In this document: positions 25,888-36,945 of the stretch, in pieces
How positions within the stretch are numbered: position 1 is the stretch's first letter
How the letters are laid out: the number at the start of each line of letters is the position of its first letter
Origin: Streptomyces spinosus
GTDB taxonomy: Bacteria; Actinomycetota; Actinomycetes; Streptomycetales; Streptomycetaceae
DNA length: 64,000 nucleotides
NCBI RefSeq assembly: GCF_020400655.1
Contig: NZ_JAINRC010000002.1
Location: 590,010-654,009 of the forward strand
Reading direction: 5' to 3'
Translations under genes and position numbers: made by a program
The notes under the pieces: generated by a model
What the model was told of the DNA's origin: nothing
What the model saw: the letters and a program-made list of their open reading frames with translations, nothing else
The model's database searches: none

Positions 25888-27417
25888 TTACGGCGAGGTG
25901 CTGGGAGGCGTCGGGGAAGGGGACCGTGAGGTGCCGGTGGCGCCCGGTTGGTTGTCGTCCGCCAGATGGCGGCTGACCTCGGCCGTCGTGAGCCCCAGGC
26001 CGCCCAGCTTGATCGCATCCCAGGCCTGCAGCCTGCGGCTGTCCCGGTCGAAGTAGAGGATCGACGCCTCGATCGGGGCCGGGTACTCGCGCTCCACCGC
26101 CCGCAGCCCGCTGCCGCCGGTCGAGCCCTCCATGCGCAGCCGGGTGCCGAACCGCAGCAGCTCCGTCCCCTCGTGGTGCAGATGCCCGCACAGCACCAGC
26201 GGCACCGTGCCGTCCGTCTCCCGGGCGGCGGACGGCTCGTGAGCGACCGCCACGTCCACGGGGGTGCCGGCCGTCCGCTGATCGCGCAGGGCGCTGGCCA
26301 GCCGGTCGCCCGCCAGCTGCTCGGACGCGGCACTGCCGGGCGCCGTCGAGCGGTCGGGGGTGAACTGCGGATCGCCGATGCCCGCGAAGCGCAGGCCCGC
26401 CACCGTCTCCGCCCGCCCGTCGTCCAGGACGCGCACGTTCTTCATGCGCTCCAGGTAGCGCTGGGTCGTCCGCGAGTCGTGGTTGCCGCGCACCCAGACG
26501 TACGGCACGCCCAGGTCCCGGATCGGGTCGAGGAAGCCGTTCTCCGCCGCCGTACCGTGATCCATGGTGTCGCCGGAGTCGACGATCACGTCCACCTTGT
26601 ACTGCTCCACCAGGGAGCCGATGATCTTCCAGCTCGCCGGGTTCAGGTGGATGTCCGACACGTGCAGGACGCGGATGGTGGAGGGGTCCGGCCGGTAGGC
26701 GGGGAGGGTGGAGGTGACGTCGTAGAGCTTGGTCACGTTCGTCACCAGACGTGCCAGCTCCTTCTGGTAGACGTCGAACTCCGTGACGATGCTGCGGGCG
26801 TTGCCGACCACCGACGGCGCCGAGCTGAGCAGTCCGGAGAAGCGCGGCTCCAGGACCGACTTCGGATTCCAGGTGGCGTACGCCGAAGCGGCGGCGGCGG
26901 CCAGCAGGGCCAGGGCCAGCCCGCCGGCGGCCACGGCCCGGCGCGGGCGGCGGTACACGGCGAGACCGAGGGCCGTGGCCCCGGAGACCACGGCGACGCA
27001 GGAGCGCACGGCCAGGTCCAGCGTGCCGTGCTCGACGTCCCGGGTGACCTCGTCCTGGAGACCGGAGAGCCGTTCGGGGTGGTCGACCAGCGCCTGTGAG
27101 CGGAGCGGGTCCAGCTGGTCGACGTTCACGTCCAGGCGGACCGGCGCCACGTGGCTGTCCAGGCTGAGCGAGCCGAGCGGGGACACGTTGATCTTCGTGC
27201 CGCCGCTGAGGGAGGGGCGCAGCGCCATCGTCGTGTCCATCGGGCCGACCGGGGCCCGGACGTTGCCGACGACCAGCAGGCCCAGCCAGGCGCCGACGAG
27301 GACGACCGCGGTGAGCCCCAGGGCCCGCAGCCACGGGTTGGGGCGGGCGGCGAGTTCCAGGGCGGGCAGTGGGCGGCGGCGGGCGGGGCGTGGGCGGTTC
27401 GGGGTCCGGTTCAGCAT
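25888..27417 (-). CDS. Membrane-anchored metallophosphoesterase
   Basis: A 509-residue protein. A basic N-terminal region leads to a transmembrane helix (about 30-53), an external or periplasm-like domain, and a second pair of helices near residues 140-185. The calcineurin-type phosphoesterase domain (about 245-490) has HVSDIHL, VDSGDTMDHG, VRGNHDSRT and LCGHLHHEG, the complete set of metal and catalytic motifs. The domain should face the outside of the membrane, though the topology is inferred. The substrate is unknown; cell-surface phosphodiesters are likely targets. It is divergent from the small metallopeptidase gene. Confidence 0.9.
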   Translation of the reverse strand: MLNRTPNRPRPARRRPLPALELAARPNPWLRALGLTAVVLVGAWLGLLVVGNVRAPVGPMDTTMALRPSLSGGTKINVSPLGSLSLDSHVAPVRLDVNVDQLDPLRSQALVDHPERLSGLQDEVTRDVEHGTLDLAVRSCVAVVSGATALGLAVYRRPRRAVAAGGLALALLAAAAASAYATWNPKSVLEPRFSGLLSSAPSVVGNARSIVTEFDVYQKELARLVTNVTKLYDVTSTLPAYRPDPSTIRVLHVSDIHLNPASWKIIGSLVEQYKVDVIVDSGDTMDHGTAAENGFLDPIRDLGVPYVWVRGNHDSRTTQRYLERMKNVRVLDDGRAETVAGLRFAGIGDPQFTPDRSTAPGSAASEQLAGDRLASALRDQRTAGTPVDVAVAHEPSAARETDGTVPLVLCGHLHHEGTELLRFGTRLRMEGSTGGSGLRAVEREYPAPIEASILYFDRDSRRLQAWDAIKLGGLGLTTAEVSRHLADDNQPGATGTSRSPSPTPPSTSP

Positions 27418-27515
27418 GGTGCTCAGGGCTGCGACGGGGACGCGGGACGTGCCATTGGTGCCGTATGCCCAGGTCCTGTGGTGGATATGCGGCGGTGTTA
27501 CCGGACAATGACCCT

Positions 27516-27866
27516 GTGCTGGAGATGACGCGCGAGGAGTTCGAGGAACTGGTCGCCGAGGCGCTCGACCGGATCCCGCCGGAGCTGACGCGGCTCATGG
27601 ACAACGTGGCCGTGTTCGTGGAGGACGAGCCGCCCGCCGACGACCCCGAGCTGCTCGGGCTCTACGAGGGCACCCCGCTCACCGAGCGGGGCGAGTGGTA
27701 CGCGGGCGTCCTGCCGGACCGGATCACCGTCTACCGCGGGCCCACGCTCAGGATGTGCGACAGCCGCGAGGACGTCGTCGCGGAGACCGAGGTGACCGTG
27801 GTGCACGAGATCGCCCACCACTTCGGCATCGACGACGCCCGCCTCCACGCCCTCGGCTACGGCTGA
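27516..27866 (+). CDS. Minimal zinc metallopeptidase (zinicin-like, type I)
   Basis: A 116-residue protein starting VLEMTREEFEELVAEALDRIP. The catalytic motif HEIAHHFGIDD is HExxHxxGxxD, found near residue 98, as in minigluzincin/zinicin-like families (formerly DUF1025). The GTG start has no obvious ribosome site and may be leaderless; an ATG three codons later is an alternative. Family members are widely conserved in actinobacteria and lack a known substrate. The protein seems soluble and cytoplasmic. Confidence 0.88.
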   Translation: MLEMTREEFEELVAEALDRIPPELTRLMDNVAVFVEDEPPADDPELLGLYEGTPLTERGEWYAGVLPDRITVYRGPTLRMCDSREDVVAETEVTVVHEIAHHFGIDDARLHALGYG

Positions 27867-28179
27867 GCACGTCGGCGCACGCGGATGGTCAGGCGGGCGT
27901 GCCGCCCCGTGGCCGCCGGGAAGGGCGTGCGGTTGGCGCGGACGGGTGGATGACCGCGCGGACGGGTGGGGTCGCGTGTGCGGGGCGGGGTGGTGCTCAG
28001 GGGGCCCGTGCGGGGCGGGTGACGCCGCGGGTGGTGGGTCCGGGGGTGTCCGGCGGGGATCGGGTCCCGGCCCGGCGCCGGGCCGGGCGTGGGCGTCGGT
28101 GCGGGCGGGGCGCGTGTCCTCCTGCGGGCGGCCGGAGTTGGGGAGGTTGACTCCTTTCCTTGCCCCGGAGGTGGCCACC
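27867..28179 (+). other. GC-rich gene-free region with a 22-bp palindrome
   Basis: A 313-base region without a plausible gene. It holds a perfect 22-bp palindrome at 28066-28087 (arms cccggcccggc) that could terminate transcription. It also has two near-repeats of gcgcggacgggtgg at about 27935 and 27956, and many G runs. Confidence 0.5.
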
Positions 28180-28692
28180 GTGCGCCCCTTGTACCTACCC
28201 GCCCGACTCGCCGCCGCGGTACTGGCCGTCACCGCCGCCGCCGGCTGTGTGAGCGTGGGCGACGACGCGGGCCGGGCCCGGCCCTCCCACTCGGCGGGGC
28301 GGCACGGCGGCGAGGCGCCCGACGGCGGCCCGGTACCCGGCGTGGGCGGCTTCGCCGGGGTAGGCGGCGGGGCCGGCGACGGCAAGCACGGGCACGGCGG
28401 CAGGGCGAAGCGGGGGAAGAAGGACCCGGCGTCGGCCACCCCGTCCGCCGCGCGCAGCGCCTCCCGCGCACCGGCAGAGGCGGGCGAGAGTGCCGAGCCC
28501 GGCGAGCCGGTGCCGACGAACGCGCCGCCGACGCCCCCCGTGACCTCCGCCCCGCCCGAGCCGCCGGCCTCCACCCCACCCCCGCCCGTCACCGAGCCCC
28601 CGTCGGCCGAGCCCTCCTCGTCGGCGCACGAGGAGACGGGTCCCCAGCTGGTCCAGCGGGAACCGGCACCGGCGGCGGGCGTACCGGCGTAG
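28180..28692 (+). CDS. Pro/Ala-rich lipoprotein
   Basis: A 170-residue exported protein. GTG start with GGAGG eight bases upstream. The signal peptide MRPLYLPARLAAAVLAVT ends in the lipobox AAAGC (Cys at about residue 22). Beyond this the chain has low complexity, Gly/Arg-rich to about residue 90, then Pro/Ser/Thr/Glu-rich (PPTPPVTSAPPEPPASTPPP). It should be a membrane-attached extended chain on the outer face. It probably has no enzymatic domain. It precedes the DEAD-box helicase gene but has its own signals. Confidence 0.75.
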   Translation: MRPLYLPARLAAAVLAVTAAAGCVSVGDDAGRARPSHSAGRHGGEAPDGGPVPGVGGFAGVGGGAGDGKHGHGGRAKRGKKDPASATPSAARSASRAPAEAGESAEPGEPVPTNAPPTPPVTSAPPEPPASTPPPPVTEPPSAEPSSSAHEETGPQLVQREPAPAAGVPA

Positions 28693-28744
28693 ACGCGTGC
28701 GTGCGGCCGGACGGCGAGTGTGAGCTGTGCCTCTGCGACTCCAT

Positions 28745-28774
28745 TTGCCTTCGGGGGTGGTAGGTGCGTATGGT
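28745..28774 (+). promoter_or_regulatory. Candidate promoter of the DEAD-box helicase gene
   Basis: TTGCCT (28745-28750) and TATGGT (28769-28774) are 18 bases apart. This would leave a 5' untranslated leader of roughly 150 bases, the sort of long leader often seen on cold-inducible RNA helicase genes. Confidence 0.45.
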
Positions 28775-28931
28775 GGTAGATCGTTTGATCCCATTTGCCC
28801 GGCGCCACCACAGAGCGCGCCGTGTGGCGCGTACTCTCCTTTGCCGTGGCGGACCGCATCGAGGCGGTCGTGAGCGATTCACGGAGTTGACGGGCGCGTG
28901 CCGAAGAGACTCCGGAAGGTTTCGCATTCGC

Positions 28932-31118
<2,187 letters not shown>

Positions 31119-31151
31119 CACGGCATCGGCTGACGCCGGGTGAGACAGGGC

Positions 31152-31185
31152 GAGGGCCCGTACGACACCGTTCGTACGGGCCCTC
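31152..31185 (+). terminator. Terminator after the DEAD-box helicase
   Basis: A perfect 13-bp stem gagggcccgtacg/cgtacgggccctc with an 8-base loop lies 34 bases after the stop. Confidence 0.85.
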
Positions 31186-31260
31186 GCGCGTACCCGGGCC
31201 ATCGTTTTCCGGTCATCGAGTGACGCATGTCACGCATCCCGTGAGGGAATTGCTGGGGGC

Positions 31261-32766
31261 ATGACAGATGACGCGAGCGCCGGTGGCCTGTCGGACGAGG
31301 AACGGCTGGCCCAGCTCGGCTACACCCAGGTCCTCGCCCGCCGCATGTCGGCGTTCTCGAACTACGCCGTCTCCTTCACGATCATCTCGGTGCTGTCCGG
31401 CTGCCTGACGCTGTACCTCTTCGGCATGACCACCGGCGGCCCCGCGGTGATCACCTGGGGCTGGGTGGCGGTGGGCCTGATGACGCTGTTCGTGGGCCTG
31501 TCCATGGCCGAGATCTGCTCGGCCTACCCGACCTCGGCGGGCCTGTACTTCTGGGCGCACCGCCTGGCGCCCCCGCGTTCGGCGGCGGCCTGGGCGTGGT
31601 TCACGGGCTGGTTCAACGTGCTGGGCCAGGTGGCGGTGACCGCCGGCATCGACTTCGGCGCGGCCTCCTTCCTCGGCGCCTGGCTGAACCTCCAGTTCGG
31701 CTTCCGGGTGACCCCCGGCCGCACGGTGCTGCTCTTCGCCGCGATCCTCCTCCTGCACGGCCTGCTGAACACCTTCGGCGTCCGGATCGTCGCGTTCCTG
31801 AACAGCGTGAGCGTGTGGTGGCACGTCCTCGGTGTCGCGGTGATCGTCGGCGCACTGGCGCTCGTCCCCGACCACCACCAGTCGGCGTCCTTCGTCTTCA
31901 CGCACTTCGTCAACGAGACGGGCTGGGGCAGTACCCCGTACGTGGTGCTCCTGGGTCTGCTGATGGCCCAGTACACCTTCACCGGCTACGACGCCTCCGC
32001 CCACATGACCGAGGAGACCCACGACGCGGCCACCGCGGGCCCGAAGGGCATCGTCCGCTCCATCTGGACGTCGTGGATCGCGGGCTTCGTCCTCCTGCTG
32101 GGCTTCACCTTCGCGATCCAGTCGTACGACGGTGCCCTCACCTCCCCCACCGGCGCACCGCCCGCCCAGATCCTCCTGGACGCCCTCGGTGCCACCGCCG
32201 GCAAGCTCCTGCTGCTGGTGGTGATCGGGGCCCAGCTCTTCTGCGGCATGGCCTCGGTCACGGCCAACAGCCGCATGATCTACGCCTTTTCGCGGGACGG
32301 CGCGCTGCCCTTCTCCCGCGTCTGGCACACGGTCAGCCCGCGCACCCGGACCCCGGTGGCGGCGGTGTGGCTGGCCGCGCTCGGCGCCCTGGCCCTGGGC
32401 CTGCCGTACCTGATCAACACGACCGCCTACGCGGCGGTGACGTCCATCGCGGTGATCGGCCTGTACATCGCGTACGTCGTCCCGACCTTCCTGCGCGTCC
32501 GCAAGGGCGCCGCGTTCACCCCCGGCCCCTGGCACCTGGGCCGCTGGTCCCGTCCCGTCGGGGTGATCTCGGTGGCCTGGGTGCTGGTGATCACCGTCCT
32601 GTTCATGCTGCCGCAGGTCTCCCCGGTCACCTGGAAGACGTTCAACTACGCCCCGGTCGCCGTCCTGGTCGTCCTCGGCTTCGCGGCGACCTGGTGGCTG
32701 GCCTCCGCCCGTCACTGGTTCCTCGCCCGGCGCCCCGCCCCCGCTCCCATCCCGGCCGAAAAGTAA
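31261..32766 (+). CDS. APC-family amino-acid permease
   Basis: A 501-residue membrane transporter with about twelve helices of the amino acid-polyamine-organocation type, nearest the BAT1/GABA permease group. The first helix region has the typical SAFSNYAVSFTIISVLSGC. Later motifs include EICSAYPTSAGLYFWA and FTGYDASAHMTEET (about 240-253), the family's helix 6 to 7 signature. It should import an amino acid or GABA by proton coupling. The substrate is not determined. An inverted repeat GTGAC-N4-GTCAC at 31220-31233, just upstream, may be an operator. Confidence 0.92.
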   Translation: MTDDASAGGLSDEERLAQLGYTQVLARRMSAFSNYAVSFTIISVLSGCLTLYLFGMTTGGPAVITWGWVAVGLMTLFVGLSMAEICSAYPTSAGLYFWAHRLAPPRSAAAWAWFTGWFNVLGQVAVTAGIDFGAASFLGAWLNLQFGFRVTPGRTVLLFAAILLLHGLLNTFGVRIVAFLNSVSVWWHVLGVAVIVGALALVPDHHQSASFVFTHFVNETGWGSTPYVVLLGLLMAQYTFTGYDASAHMTEETHDAATAGPKGIVRSIWTSWIAGFVLLLGFTFAIQSYDGALTSPTGAPPAQILLDALGATAGKLLLLVVIGAQLFCGMASVTANSRMIYAFSRDGALPFSRVWHTVSPRTRTPVAAVWLAALGALALGLPYLINTTAYAAVTSIAVIGLYIAYVVPTFLRVRKGAAFTPGPWHLGRWSRPVGVISVAWVLVITVLFMLPQVSPVTWKTFNYAPVAVLVVLGFAATWWLASARHWFLARRPAPAPIPAEK

Positions 32767-32865
32767 CCATCCCCCCACACCGGCGCCACCCGACGTGGCC
32801 GTGTCCCCGATACCCGATCGGCGACACGGCCTCGTCCGGCTATGCTCGGACAGGCAACATCGCAC

Positions 32866-32938
<73 letters not shown>

Positions 32939-33068
32939 CCGTCCGCGGACCCGGGGTCACCCCTCGCGTCCCGCGGCGACGGCGCCCGGGAAGGCTTCGG
33001 CCGGCTCGGGCGCCGTCGCGTTCGGCGGGCGCCTCCACCGCCGGTGCGCCGTGCCGGCCCCTGCGCCG

Positions 33069-33719
33069 TCAGTACCTCTGCGCCTTGGCCAGTTCGGCGG
33101 TCAGGTGGGGCTCGGGAGGCTTGTGGCTGATGGCGTAGCGCTCCGCCTTCTGCCCCGGCTTGACGTTCTGCGCCCCCACGACGACGGTCTCCACGACCTT
33201 GCCGTGGGAGTCGCTGAAGTCCACCTGGACGGCGAAGGACGCGGGCTTGTCGGTGCGGTTCGTCATCGTGACGAGGAGAGCGCGCACGTCGTGGGTCTGC
33301 GACAGGGGGACGCCCGTCATGGAGACGTCCTTCGTCGCGTTGCCCCGCCCCTTCACCTTGGCGAGCTGCTTCTGGGCCTCCGCGCGGGCGCGTTCGGTGT
33401 CCGCGGAGACGGACGCCTCGAACTCGGACGCGCGGGCGGAGGCGGACGAGGCCGCGGCGGAGGCGGAGGCGCTGGCCTCCGCCTTCCTCGACTCCGCCCA
33501 GGACGACATGCCGGACGGCGCGGTGCCGGAGAAGTTCGACGTGGCGGGTGCGGTCGGGGTGCGGGTGGTGGCGCCGCCGTTGCCGGTGCCGTTGCCGCAG
33601 GAGGCGACGGCCAGCACACCGGTGAGCGCCGCGCCCAAGCCGTACACGAGGGGTCTCGGGCGCGGTCGCGCGGCGCGGGACGGCTCGGTGTCCTGGCCGG
33701 TCACGTTGGATTCCGACAC
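33069..33719 (-). CDS. Lipoprotein with Ala/Ser-rich coiled region and FxLYD-like domain
   Basis: A 216-residue exported lipoprotein. I chose the GTG at 33719 because GGAGG lies just ahead of it. After a basic start, a hydrophobic segment ends in LAVASC (lipobox Cys at about residue 38). A region of Ala/Ser/Glu repeats (about 70-125) should form a helix. The C-terminal part (about 128-216) has MTNRTDKPASFAVQVDF and VVVGAQNVKPGQK, like the extracellular FxLYD domain. Function is unknown. It may sense or stabilise something at the cell surface. Confidence 0.72.
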   Translation of the reverse strand: MSESNVTGQDTEPSRAARPRPRPLVYGLGAALTGVLAVASCGNGTGNGGATTRTPTAPATSNFSGTAPSGMSSWAESRKAEASASASAAASSASARASEFEASVSADTERARAEAQKQLAKVKGRGNATKDVSMTGVPLSQTHDVRALLVTMTNRTDKPASFAVQVDFSDSHGKVVETVVVGAQNVKPGQKAERYAISHKPPEPHLTAELAKAQRY

Positions 33720-33898
33720 GGCGACCTCCACGGTGATGCGGGCGGGCAGCGGGCACGGTGCCCGGTCGGTCCTGGTACAGACCACAAACATGGTCATACA
33801 AGGTGCTGTCCCGCGCGATCCGGCACAGATGCCCATGGACAGCCACGCATGCCGCGGAACGGCGCTTTGCGTGCCCGGCCCGGCCGGGACCGCCTGAG

Positions 33899-34585
33899 CT
33901 ACCGCGCCCCGTACGCCCTGAGGAACGCGCTCACCCCGGCCCTGAGCAGGCGGTCGGTCTCCGCCTCCGGCAGGGGCAGGACGCCGTAATGGGTCGTCTG
34001 GATGACGCGGTGGGAGATCAGGGCCGTGAAGTGGCCGGCGGCCATGCCCGCGTCGCCGCGCAGGTCCAGCAGGCCGGCGTCTTCGAGGTGGGCCATCGCC
34101 TCGGTGAGGGCCCGGCCGACCGGCTCCGGGCCGGCCTCGTGCCAGGCCTCGAGGACCTCGGGCGGGACGTGGTCGGCCTCCGCGTGGATGTGCCGGACCA
34201 GGGCGAAGTGGTTCGCGTAGTCGGACATGAGCCCGTGGAAGGCGCGGGCCAGCGCGACCAGGTCGCGTTCGAGGTCGTCGGGGTGCGGTGGGCGCTCCGG
34301 GTCCAGTACGGCGTGCAGGCGCGCCAGTTGGGCGTCCCGGACCTCGCTCGACGTCCAGGTCACGACGGTCTGGAAGAGCTGGGCCTTGCCGCCGGGGAAG
34401 TGGTTGTAGAGCGTGCGGGTGGACACGTCGGCCGCCGCGGCGAGCGCGTCGACCGAGGCGCGGGCGTAGCCCTCACGGCCGAAGACCGTGCAGGCCGCGC
34501 TCGCGATGGCCATCTGCTTCTGCAGCTTGCGGGGTGACACCTCGCCCCGTGCCCGTACCGGCCGGGCCTCGTTCGTCTCGCCCAC
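33899..34585 (-). CDS. TetR-family transcriptional regulator
   Basis: A 228-residue regulator with an N-terminal TetR helix-turn-helix (about 18-66: IASAACTVFGREGYARASVDALAA, then DVSTRTLYNHFPGGK). A C-terminal ligand-binding domain resembles the TetR_C AefR-like group. It is divergent from the FMN-reductase and MFS genes. The intergenic region carries two matching operator palindromes, so it most likely represses both its own gene and the reductase/exporter pair until a small molecule binds. Confidence 0.92.
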   Translation of the reverse strand: MGETNEARPVRARGEVSPRKLQKQMAIASAACTVFGREGYARASVDALAAAADVSTRTLYNHFPGGKAQLFQTVVTWTSSEVRDAQLARLHAVLDPERPPHPDDLERDLVALARAFHGLMSDYANHFALVRHIHAEADHVPPEVLEAWHEAGPEPVGRALTEAMAHLEDAGLLDLRGDAGMAAGHFTALISHRVIQTTHYGVLPLPEAETDRLLRAGVSAFLRAYGAR

Positions 34586-34623
34586 GTCTGCCGCCCTTCC
34601 GTCGTGACCGGGCCACTCTAGCC

Positions 34624-34664
34624 GAATTACAACGGCCGTTGTAATTCTTACAACGCTCGTTGTA
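34624..34664. promoter_or_regulatory. Two TetR operators
   Basis: The first is a perfect 24-bp palindrome (34624-34647) with core TTACAACG-gc-CGTTGTAA. The second, a 16-bp palindrome TACAACG-ct-CGTTGTA, lies at 34649-34664. They are about 21 bases apart centre to centre, two helical turns, between the divergent TetR and reductase genes. Confidence 0.85.
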
Positions 34665-34731
34665 CTTTCAGGGTGAGGCGGTCACCGTCACGGTCACCGC
34701 CGGACCGACACGCACCACAAGGGGGACAACT

Positions 34732-35328
34732 GTGTCCGTTTCCGATGCGCTTCGCGTCACCGTCATCGTCGGCAGCGTGCGTGAGGGCCGGCTGGGGAGG
34801 GCCGTCGCCGACTGGTTCCTCACCACGGCCGCCGCCGACCCGGACCTCGACCTGGACGTCATCGACCTCGCCGGGGTCGACCTGCCGCTGGTGCTGCCGG
34901 GCTGGGGCGGCACCCCGAGCCCCGAGGCCGTCGCCGCGCTGCGGGACGTGACACCGAGGCTCGCCGCCGCCGACGCGTTCGTGATCGTCACCCCCGAGTA
35001 CAACCACAGCTTCCCGGCGGCCCTGAAGAACCTCATCGACTGGCACCACCGCGAGTGGCAGGCCAAGCCGGTCGGCTTCGTGTCGTACGGCGGTCTCGGC
35101 GGCGGGCTGCGAGCGGTGGAGCAGCTCCGGCTGGTCTTCGCCGAACTGCACGCCGTGACCGTGCGCGACTCGGTCAGCCTGCACGGGCCCTGGTCCGGCC
35201 TGGGAGAGGACGGCACCCCGCGCGACGCCGACGTGTCCGCGGGCGCGGTCAAGGGCATGCTCGGCCAGCTCGCCTGGTGGGGCCGGGCCCTGCGGACCGC
35301 GCGCGCCGAGCGTCCCTACGCGGGCTGA
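34732..35328 (+). CDS. NAD(P)H-dependent FMN reductase
   Basis: A 198-residue flavodoxin-like reductase. Typical motifs are VIVGSVREGRLGRAVADW near the N terminus (phosphate loop GSxRxxR) and VTPEYNHSFPAALKNLIDW (about 84-102). It passes electrons from NAD(P)H to FMN or to quinones. GTG start with AAGGGGG nearby. It lies 12 bases ahead of the MFS gene, so the two form an operon controlled by the TetR protein. A role in detoxifying a redox-active or quinone compound before export is plausible inference. Confidence 0.92.
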   Translation: MSVSDALRVTVIVGSVREGRLGRAVADWFLTTAAADPDLDLDVIDLAGVDLPLVLPGWGGTPSPEAVAALRDVTPRLAAADAFVIVTPEYNHSFPAALKNLIDWHHREWQAKPVGFVSYGGLGGGLRAVEQLRLVFAELHAVTVRDSVSLHGPWSGLGEDGTPRDADVSAGAVKGMLGQLAWWGRALRTARAERPYAG

Positions 35329-35340
35329 GGGGCGGCTGCG

Positions 35341-36780
35341 ATGAGCAGGCTCCCGTCCGCCGGTTCCGCCCGGCCCGTTCCCCCCGCCGGCGTGGCGGCC
35401 CCCGCCGCCTCCCCGGCCGTCCTCCACCGGGTCGTCGCCGTCGTCGTCCTCGGCACGATCATGTCCGTGCTGGACATGACGATCGTCAACGTCGCGCTGC
35501 GCCACCTCTCGGAGTCGTTCGGCGCCCCGCTGGAGACCATCCAGTGGACCGCGACCGCGTACACCCTCGCGCTCGCCGCGGTCATCCCGGCCGCCGCCTG
35601 GGCGATGGGCCGCGTCGGCGCCAAGCGGACGTACATCACCGCGCTCGCCCTGTTCACGCTGGGCTCGCTGCTCGCCGCCTGCGCCTGGGACGCGGGGAGC
35701 CTGATCGCGTTCCGCGTGGTCCAGGGGCTGGGCGGCGGCCTGCTGCAACCCGTCGGCATGGCGATGGGCATGCGGGTCGCGGACCGGGCCCGGCTCGGCC
35801 GGGCGATGGGTCTGCTGGGGCTGCCCCTCCTGATCGGCCCGGTCGCCGGACCGGTGCTCGGCGGCCGGCTGCTGGACGCCGCGTCCTGGCACTGGATCTT
35901 CCTGATCAACCTGCCCGTCGGCGCCCTGGCCCTGGTGCTGGCGGCCCGACTGCTGCCCCGGGACGCCCCGGAGGGCCGTGGCCGGGACCTGCCCCGGCTG
36001 GACGTTCCCGGCCTGCTGATGCTCTCACCCGGTCTGGCCCTGCTGCTGTACGGCTTGGCCCGGGGCGGTGAGCACGGGGACTTCACGGCACCCGGCGCGC
36101 TGCTGCCGACGCTCGCCGGCGCCGTCCTCGCGGCGGCCTTCGTACGGCGGGCGCTCACCGTCCGGGCGCCACTGCTGGACCTGCGGCTGCTGCGGGACCG
36201 CACCTTCGCCGCCGGTATCGGCACGCTCGCCCCGTTCACCTGCGGCTACTTCGGGTCGATGCTGCTCGGGCCGCTGTACTGGCAGCAGGAGCGCGGCCTG
36301 AGCGCGACGGCGGCCGGACTGCTCGGGGCGCCGGCCGGGCTCGTGGTCGGGGTGACGATGCAGGTCGCGGCCCGCCGGATCGACACGGCGGTGCCACGCC
36401 GGCTGATCACGGCCGGCTGCGCGGTGGCCGCCCTCGGAATGGGGCTGATGGCCTGGCAGACCGGCACGGCGGGGGTCGCGCCCTGGCGGATCGCCGTCGC
36501 GGGCATGGTGATGGGCGTCGGCGCCGGGATGACGCTGATGCCGGCGATGACCACCGCGACCCGTGGCCTGCCCCCGGACCGGCTGCCCGGGGCGAGCACC
36601 GCGCTGAGCATCAACGCCCAGCTCGCCGCGTCGGTCGGTACGGCCCTGCTGTCGGTGGTGCTGGCCGCGGCGGGCCCGTCCCCGGCCGGCTTCCGGCTCA
36701 CCTACGCCGTGACGGCCGCCCTGCTCGCCGCCGCCGTCCCCTGCGCCCTCCGGCTGCCCGGCCGCCCCGCCGGCGGCTAG
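35341..36780 (+). CDS. MFS drug exporter, DHA2 (EmrB/QacA) family
   Basis: A 479-residue transporter with about fourteen helices. Conserved DHA2 features are LDMTIVNVALRHL in helix 1 (motif D1), ETIQWTATAYTLALAA, AWAMGRVGAKR (motif A) and LLGLPLLIGPVAGPVLGG (antiporter motif C). It should export drugs by proton exchange. It is co-transcribed with the FMN reductase. Its TAG stop lies one base before the repeat element at 36782, with CTAG duplicated at the junction. Confidence 0.94.
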   Translation: MSRLPSAGSARPVPPAGVAAPAASPAVLHRVVAVVVLGTIMSVLDMTIVNVALRHLSESFGAPLETIQWTATAYTLALAAVIPAAAWAMGRVGAKRTYITALALFTLGSLLAACAWDAGSLIAFRVVQGLGGGLLQPVGMAMGMRVADRARLGRAMGLLGLPLLIGPVAGPVLGGRLLDAASWHWIFLINLPVGALALVLAARLLPRDAPEGRGRDLPRLDVPGLLMLSPGLALLLYGLARGGEHGDFTAPGALLPTLAGAVLAAAFVRRALTVRAPLLDLRLLRDRTFAAGIGTLAPFTCGYFGSMLLGPLYWQQERGLSATAAGLLGAPAGLVVGVTMQVAARRIDTAVPRRLITAGCAVAALGMGLMAWQTGTAGVAPWRIAVAGMVMGVGAGMTLMPAMTTATRGLPPDRLPGASTALSINAQLAASVGTALLSVVLAAAGPSPAGFRLTYAVTAALLAAAVPCALRLPGRPAGG

Positions 36781-36781
36781 C

Positions 36782-36945
36782 TAGGGCCTCTCGTTTGGAT
36801 CATGCCGGGCTCGCGGGGTCTGGCACCGCGCCTCGCCGCGTTGTCGTCGGTTGCCATGGCTCCGCCATGGCGCCCTCCTCCGCCTTGCGATGCACGGCAC
36901 CAGACCCCGCTCCCTGATCCGGCCTGATCCAAACGAAAGACCCTA
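36782..36945. repeat. Long palindromic REP/MITE-like element
   Basis: A 164-base element with inverted ends: TAGGGCCTCTCGTTTGGATC on the left and its near complement GATCCAAACGAAAGACCCTA on the right. Further inside are paired arms ggggtctggcaccg/cggcaccagacccc and a central hairpin around gccatgg/ccatggc. It lies between convergent MFS and ribA genes. The right end supplies the ribA stop codon. A single end of the same type occurs at 43491-43510. It could act as a terminator as well as a mobile or repetitive unit. Confidence 0.75.

Noticed and set aside
28066..28087. A parS- or operator-like site in the 22-bp GC palindrome
   Set aside because: It is pure GC with no resemblance to ParB or known operator sequences; a terminator-like role is simpler.
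36781..36945. Insertion sequence remnant with transposase
   Set aside because: There is no room for or trace of a transposase, only inverted arms. It was therefore listed as a REP/MITE-like repeat.
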